Positions 35,101 through 44,100 of a stretch of DNA of 64,000 nucleotides are shown here, piece after piece. This stretch comes from Nematostella vectensis (lineage: Eukaryota > Cnidaria > Anthozoa > Actiniaria > Edwardsiidae). Numbering within the stretch: the stretch's first letter is position 1; every line of letters begins with the position of its first letter. A program made the position numbers and the translations under genes. A model generated the notes under the pieces. The model had not been told where the DNA came from. It was given only the letters and a program-made list of their open reading frames with translations, and did not search any database. The stretch spans positions 4,041,001-4,105,000 of the forward strand of contig NC_064039.1 in assembly GCF_932526225.1 (NCBI RefSeq), written 5' to 3'.

Positions 35101-38100
35101 TAAATTTGGAGTCTAATCTAGTCTAGTCTGATCCAAGCTAACAGTTACCCTAATTAAAGGCACACACAAGTCAAAATTGGATTTTATTTGGCAGTCTTAT
35201 GTACCTGAACATTGCAGCAAGGTGAACAACACACTGTGGGTCCCACCTATTAAAGAACATCACAATACTTAATCATACTGCAGTAATGTAATCACATACA
35301 GTAAGATAGGAGCCAACTATACTGTACCATGAGACATCGTGTGATATTTACTAAGAGAGCTCACACAAAAATTAACCTTATTAGCACCTTTCCATTTGCA
35401 AAATGGGTTACTCATTAGAAAAACTTTGGCCTTAATAATAATAATATCTGAAGAGAGTTCACATTTTTTTACAATACACCCCAGTCTTCCAAACCACTAA
35501 AATTATGTAGTTTTTATTTGATTTTTACCACATATTATTGAAGAAATTAATTATTACCAGGTTGGTTTGACTATTGTGGTTAGACTCATTAGACGCATAG
35601 CCAGGATTTGCTGAGTGAGTGCGCAGTCAGGATATAAATGGAAAAGTATGAAATTTGATTCACATTTTAAAGGGGCATGCGCACACCCTGCACACCCCGC
35701 TAGATATGTCACACCCTGCAAACCCCCCTAGATATGTCACACCCTGCACACCCCCCTAGATATGTCACACCCTGCACACCCCCCTAGATATGTCACACCC
35801 TGCACACCCCCCTAGATATGTCACACCCTGCACACCCCCCTAGATATGTCACACTCTGCACACCCCCCTAGATATGTCACACCCTGCACACCCCCCTAGA
35901 TATGTCACACCCTGCACACCCCCCTAGATATGTCACACCCTGCACACCCCCCTAGATATGTCACACTCTGCACACCCCCCTAGATATGTCACAGCCTGCA
36001 CACCACCCTAGATATGTCACACCCTGCACACCCCCCTAGATATGTCACACCCTGCACACCCCCCTAGATATGTCACACTCTGCACACCCCCCTAGATATG
36101 TCACACCCTGCACACCCCCCTAGATATGTCACACTCTGCACACCCCCCTAGATATGTCACACCCTGCACACCCCCCTAGATATGTCACACTCTGCACACC
36201 CCCCTAGATATGTCACACCCTGCACACCCCCCTAGATATGTCACACCCTGCACACCCCCTAGATATGTGACACCCTGCACACCCCCTAGATATGTCACAC
36301 CCTGCACACCCCCTAGATATGTGACACCCTGCACACCCCCCTAGATATGTCACACCCTGCACACCCCCTAGATATGTGACACCCTGCACACCCCCTAGAT
36401 ATGTCACACCCTGCACACCCCCTAGATATGTCACACCCTGCACACCCCCCTAGATATGTCACACCCTGCACACCCCCTAGATATGTGACACCCTGCACAC
36501 CCCCTAGATATGTGACACCCTGCACACCCCCTAGATATGTCACACTCTGAACACCCTTCTAGATATGTCACACCCTGCAACCCCCTAGATATGTCACACC
36601 CTGCACACCCCCCTAGATATGTCACACTCTGCACACCCCCTAGATATGTCACACCCTGCACACCCCCCTAGATATGTCACACTCTGCACACCCCCCTAGA
36701 TATGTCACACCCTGCACACCCCCCTAGATATGTCACACCCTGCACACCCCCCTAGATATGTCACACTCTGCAACCCCCCTAGATATGTCACACCCTGCAC
36801 ACCCCTAGATATGTCACACCCTGCACACCCCCTAGATATGTCACACCCTGCAACCCCCTAGATATGTCACACCCTGCACACCCCTCTAGATATGTCACAC
36901 TCTGCACACCCCCCCTAGATATGTCACACCCTGCACACCCCCCTAGATATGTCACACCCTGCACACCCCCTAGATATGTCACACCCTGCACACCCCCTAG
37001 ATATGTCACACCCTGCACACCCCTCTAGATATGTCACACCCTGCAACCCCCTAGATATGTCACACCCTGCACACCCCCCTAGATATGTCACACTCTGCAC
37101 ACCCCCCCTAGATATGTCACACTCTGCACACCCCCCCTAGATATGTCACACTCTGCACACCCCTCTAGATATGTCACACCCTGCAACCCCCTAGATATGT
37201 CACACCCTGCACACCCCCCTAGATATGTCACACTCTGCACACCCCCCTAGATATGTCACACCCTGCACACCCCCCTAGATATGTCACACCCTGCACACCC
37301 CCTAGATATGTCACACCCTGCACACCCCCTAGATATGTCACACTCTGCACACCCCCCTAGATATGTCACACCCTGCACACCCCCCTAGATATGTGACACC
37401 CTGCACACCCCCTAGATATGTGACACTCTGCACACCCCCCTAGATATGTCACACCCTGCACACCCCCCTAGATATGTCACACTCTGCACACCCCCCTAGA
37501 TATGTCACACCCTGCACATCCCCCTAGATATGTCACACCCTGCACACCCCCTAGATATGTCACACTCTGCACACCCCCCTAGATATGTCACACCCTGCAC
37601 ACCCCCTAGATATGTCACACCCTGCACACCCCCCTAGATATGTCACACCCTGCACACCCCCCTAGATATGTCACACTCTGCACACCCCCCTAGATATGTC
37701 ACACTCTGCACACCCCCTAGATATGTGACACCCTGCACACCCCCTAGATATGTGACACCCTGCACACCCCCTAGATATGTCACACCCTGCACACCCCCCT
37801 AGATATGTGACACCCTGCACACCCCCTAGATATGTCACACCCTGCACACACCCCTAGATATGTCACACCCTGCACACTCCCCTAGATATGTGACACCCTG
37901 CACACCCCCCTAGATATGTGACACCCTGCACACCCCCCTAGATATGTCACACTCTGCACACTCCCCTAGATATGTCACACCCTGCACACCCCCCTAGATA
38001 TGTCACACTCTGCACACCCCCCTAGATATGTCACACTCTGCACACCCCCTAGATATGTGACACCCTGCACACCCCCTAGATATGTGACACCCTGCACACC

Positions 38101-41100
38101 CCCTAGATATGTCACACCCTGCACACCCCCTAGATATGTGACACCCTGCACACCCCCTAGATATGTCACACCCTGCACACCCCCTAGATATGTCACACTC
38201 TGCACACCCCCCTAGATATGTCACACCCTGCACACCCCCCTATATATGTGACACCCTGCACACCCCCTAGATATGTCACACTCTGCACACCCCCCTAGAT
38301 ATGTGACACCCTGCACACCCTCCTAGATATGTCACACCCTGCACACACCCCTAGATATGTCACACCCTGCACACCCCCCTAGATATGTCACACTCTGCAC
38401 ACCCCCCTAGATATGTCACACTCTGCACACCCCCCTAGATATGTCACACCCTGCACACTCCCCTAGATATGTCACACCCTGCACACCCCCCTAGATATGT
38501 CACACCCTGCACACCCCCCTAGATATGTCACACCCTGCAACCCCCTAGATGTCACCTGCACACCCCCCTAGATATGTCACACCCTGCACACCCCCCTAGA
38601 TATGTCACACCCTGCACACCCCCCTAGATATGTCACACCCTGCAAACCCCCCTAGATATGTCACACCCCCCTAGATATGTTACACCCCCCTAGATACGTC
38701 ACACCCTGCAAACCCCTCTAGATATGTCACACCCTGCACACCCCCCTAGATATGTCACACCCTGTACACCCCCTAGATATGTCACACCCTGCACACCCCC
38801 CTAGATATGTCACACCCTGCAACCCCCTAGATATGTCACACCCTGCAACCCCCTAGATATGTCACACCCTGCACACCCCCCTAGATATGTCACACCCTGC
38901 ACACACCCCTAGATATGTCACACTCTGCACACCCCCCTAGATATGTCACACCCTGCACACCCCCCCAGATATGTCACACCCTGCACACACCCCTAGATAT
39001 GTCACACTCTGCACACCCCCCTAGATATGTCACACCCTGCACACCCCCCTAGATATGTCACACTCTGCACACCCCCCTAGATATGTCACACCCTGCACAC
39101 ACCCCTAGATATGTCACACCCTGCACACACCCCTAGATATGTCACACCCTGCACACCCCCCTAGATATGTCACACCCTGCACACTCCCCTAGATATGTGA
39201 CACCCTGCACACCCCCCTAGATATGTCACACCCTGCAACACCCTAGATATGTCACACCCTGCACACCCCCCTAGATATGTCACACCCTGCACACCCCCCT
39301 AGATATGTCACACCCTGCACACCCCCCTAGATATGTCACACCCTGCACACACCCCTAGATATGTGACACCCTGCACACCCCCCTAGATATGTCACACCCT
39401 GCAACACCCTAGATATGTGACACCCTGCACACCCCCCTAGATATGTCACACTCTGCACACCCCCCTAGATATGTCACACTCTGCACACCCCCCTAGATAT
39501 GTCACACCCTGCACACCCCCTAGATATGTCACACTCTGCACACCCCCCTAGATATGTCACACTCTGCACACCCCCCTAGATATGTCACACCCTGCACACC
39601 CCCCTAGATATGTCACACTCTGCACACCCCCCCTAGATATGTCACACTCTGCACACCCCTCTAGATATGTGACACCCTGCACACTCCTCTAGATATGTCA
39701 CACTCTGCACACCCCCCTAGATATGTCACACACTGCACACCCCCCCTAGATATGTCACACCCTGCACACCCCCCTAGATATGTCACACCCTGCACACTCC
39801 CCTAGATATGTCACACCCTGCACACCCCCCCTAGATATGTCACACACTGCACACCCCCCTAGATATGTCACACCCTGCACACCCACCTAGATATGTCACA
39901 CTCTGCACACCCCCCTAGATATGTCACACCCTGCACACCCCCCTAGATATGTCACACTCTGCACACCCCCTAGATATGTCACACCCTGCACACACCCCTA
40001 GATATGTCACACCCTGCACACCCCCCTAGATATGTCACACCCTGCACACCCCCCTAGATATGTCACACCCTGCACACCCCTCTAGATATGTCACAGCCTG
40101 CACACCCCCCTAGATATGTCACACCCTGCACACCCCCCTAGATATGTCACACTCTGCACCCACCTAGATATGTCACACTCTGCACACCCCCCTAGATATG
40201 TCACACCCTGCACACCCCCCTAGATATGTCACACTCTGCACACCCCCCTAGATATGTCACACTCTGCACACCCCCCTAGATATGTCACATCCTGCACACC
40301 CCCCCAGATATGTCACACCCTGCACCCCCCCTAGATATGTCACACTCTGCACACCCCCCTAGATATGTCACACCCTGCACACCCCCCTAGATATGTCACA
40401 CCCTGCACACCCCCCTAGATATGTCACACCCTGCACACCCCCCTAGATATGTCACACCCTGCACACCCCCCTAGATATGTCACACCCTGCACACCCCCCT
40501 AGATATGTCACACCCTGCACACCCCCTAGATATGTCACACCCTGCACACCCCCCTAGATATGTCACACCCTGCACACCCCCTAGATATGTGACACCCTGC
40601 ACAGTCCTCTAGATATGTCACACCCTGCACACCCCCCTAGATATGTCACACCCTGCACACCCCCCTAGATATGTCACACCCTGCAACACCCTAGATATGT
40701 CACACCCTGCACACCCCCCTAGATATGTCACACTCTGCACACCCCCCTAGATATGTCACACCCTGCACACACCCCTAGATATGTCACACTCTGCACACCC
40801 CCCTAGATATGTCACACCCTGCACACCCCCCCTAGATATGTCACACCCTGCACACCCCCCTAGATATGTCACACCCTGCACACCCCCCTAGATATGTCAC
40901 ACCCTGCACACCCCCCCAGATATGTCACACCCTGCACACCCCCCTAGATATGTCACACTCTGCACACCCCCCTAGATATGTCACACCCTGCACACCCCCC
41001 TAGATATGTCACACCCTGCACACCCCCCTAGATATGTCAAACTCTGCACACCCCCCTAGATATGTCACACCCTGCACACCCCCCTAGATATGTCACACCC

Positions 41101-44100
41101 TGCACACCCCCTAGATATGTCACACCCTGCACACACCCCTAGATATGTCACACCCTGCACACACCCCTCTAGATATGTCACACTCTGCACACCCCCCTAG
41201 ATATGTCACACCCTGCACACCCCCCTAGATATGTCACACTCTGCACACCCCCCTAGATATGTCACACCCTGCACACCCCCCTAGATATGTCACACTCTGC
41301 ACACCCCCCTAGATATGTCACAGCCTGCACACCACCCTAGATATGTCACACCCTGCACACCCCCCTAGATATGTCACACCCTGCACACCCCCCTAGATAT
41401 GTCACACTCTGCACACCCCCCTAGATATGTCACACCCTGCACACTCCCCTAGATACGTCACACCCTGCACACCCCCCTAGATATGTCACACCCTGCACAC
41501 CCCCCCTAGATATGTCACACCCTGCACACCCCTCTAGATATGTCACACTCTGCACACCCCCCTAGATATGTCACACCCTGCACACCCCCTAGATATGTCA
41601 CACCCTGCACACCCCCCTAGATATGTCACACCCTGCACACCCCCCTAGATATGTCACACCCTGCACACCCCTCTAGATATGTCACACCCTGCACACCCCC
41701 CTAGATATGTCACACTCTGCACACCCCCCTAGATATGTCACACCCTGCACACCCCCCTAGATATGTCACACCCTGCACACCCCCCTAGATATGTCACACC
41801 CTGCACACCCCCCTAGATATGTCACACCCTGCACACCCCCCTAGATATGTCAAACCCTGCACACCCCCCTAGATATGTCACACCCTGCACACCCCCCTAG
41901 ATATGTCACACCCTGCACACCCCCTAGATATGTCACACCCTGCACACCCCCCTAGATATGTCACACCCTGCACACCCCCCTAGATATGTCACACCCTGCA
42001 CACCCCCCCTAGATATGTCACACTCTGCACACCCCCTAGATATGTCACACCCTGCACACTCCCCTAGATACGTCACACCCTGCACACCCCCCTAGATATG
42101 TCACACCCTGCACACCCCCCTAGATATGTCACACCCTGCACACCCCCCCTAGATATGTCACACCCTGCACACCCCTCTAGATATGTCACACTCTGCACAC
42201 CCCCCTAGATATGTCACACTCTGCACACCCCCCTAGATATGTCACACCCTGCACACCCCCCTAGATATGTCACACCCTGCACACCCCCCTAGATATGTCA
42301 CACCCTGCACACACCCCTAGATATGTCACACCCTGCACACCCCCTAGATATGTCACACCCTGCACACCCCCCTAGATATGTCACACCCTGCACACCCCCC
42401 TAGATATGTCACACCCTGCACACCCCCCTAGATATGTGACACCCTGCACACACCCCTAGATATGTCACACCCTGCACACCCCCTAGATATGTGACACCCT
42501 GCACACCCCCCTAGATATGTCACACCCTGCACACCCCCCTAGATATGTGACACCCTGCACACCCCCCTAGATATGTGACACCCTGCACACACCCCTAGAT
42601 ATGTGCCTGAGCCTACAACAATTTGTAGAACAGCCCAAGTGAATATACTCCAGGAACCACCTGCAATGCAGTGAACTAGCCACACTTTGTGCTAGTGTTT
42701 ATGGTACCTGCTAGAGCAGAGAGTGTTTAACAGTTGACTTTTATACTCAGAGCCAGACATCTCCCCACAGCTGTCTGAAAAATGATGTATAACATTCATT
42801 ATCCCTTATCCTGTCAAAACTTTATCAAATTCATAATAAATAGTATACTGCATGAATTGGGTTCAAGTGACTCAGATTAATATTTTGTTCCTGACAGAAT
42901 AATGTACCAGGCATTCTGAAAATATGTATACAGCAGTAAGCCAAACACAGGGATTGGTTATTTTAACCCTAGATAATTTTAGATATTCCTCATTACTTAT
43001 CAAAATACTTACCTAAGCCAACTGGAACAGAGTCTTTAACAGCAATGGCTGAAAGGATCTTAGGGAACAGCTCAAGGCTCCTGAAATAAAAAGCAAACCC
43101 TTTTAATTTGCAGTGCAGGTAATTTTTCCCCTAAACATGTTTTATGGTGTACTGTAATAACCTCAAGAGATATTAGCACTCACTTTCCATTTGAAAGGGT
43201 TCCTCCTTTGACACCATCCAAAAAGACTTCTGTAAGCTCTGTCAGGGCCTTTCCAGGAAGTGTGTCCAACTAAGTGCAAGTGAAATGGAGATTGAAAAAA
43301 GTCATTCTACAAATTAATGTGTTCACAACAAAGATAAACTTTGCACATCAAAGCAACCAATGGGATAAGATAATGAGGGGGCAAAAGCAATCAATAAAGA
43401 GTGCGCACACAGAAAAAAAGGTAAGCAATTGCAGAACACCACCACCACCCCCCTTCTCATTTGCACTTCATAAAAAGGATCTAGATCATTTTGCGAAAAA
43501 AAACTGAAATGCAAACACATGTGGCAGAATTCTACACAATAGGTGTTGGGTTTATAAGGGGAAAGATGCAAACGCAGATAAAAAAATAGTTGTAGGCAAA
43601 ACAATCCTTCCATTACTGATTTCATGGGAGTTGGTAAGCAAAGCAATGGTACACTACTTTGAACTCTTACCTCCATCATCAAGAAGCCTATGATTTCAGC
43701 AGCTGTTTTGTTAGGAACATCACCATCATTTAATAGAGAAATGCAGTGTTTGTAGAAAAGGAGAGTCCTCTTGAACCCATCAGTTGAGCTGACTGGGGAA
43801 CCTTTATTTACATAGAATGTCAAATTACCTTTTAAATGCAAACACTGTATTTTGCAAACTTCCTGGGGAATGGGTAGAGATTCAGATTGGGGATGCGGGG
43901 GTGGAGGGGAAGGAGCTCTGAAAAAAATTCCTCCATGATACAAATGTTAAGATACCTAAATAACTTGATTATTGCTTAATCAACCAGCCCTCCTCCCAAC
44001 AAACCAATAGGGGACTTGAACTAAGAGATCACGTGACCTTTTTGGGTGGCAAATTCAAATATCAGAAATTACTGCACCCGTCACACCAGGGAACGACGAA

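Noticed and set aside
36213-38233. Several 63-76-codon ORFs with VTYLGG or ISRGCAG repeats
   Set aside because: Frames through the 28-bp satellite; no coding signal.
35670-42604. CRISPR-like array of regular repeats
   Set aside because: Units are contiguous with no unique spacers, and the host context is animal; it is a tandem minisatellite.
43323-43943. 206-codon ORF as an independent gene
   Set aside because: Only its centre (43671-43801) is coding, as FANCI exon 3; the rest is intron.
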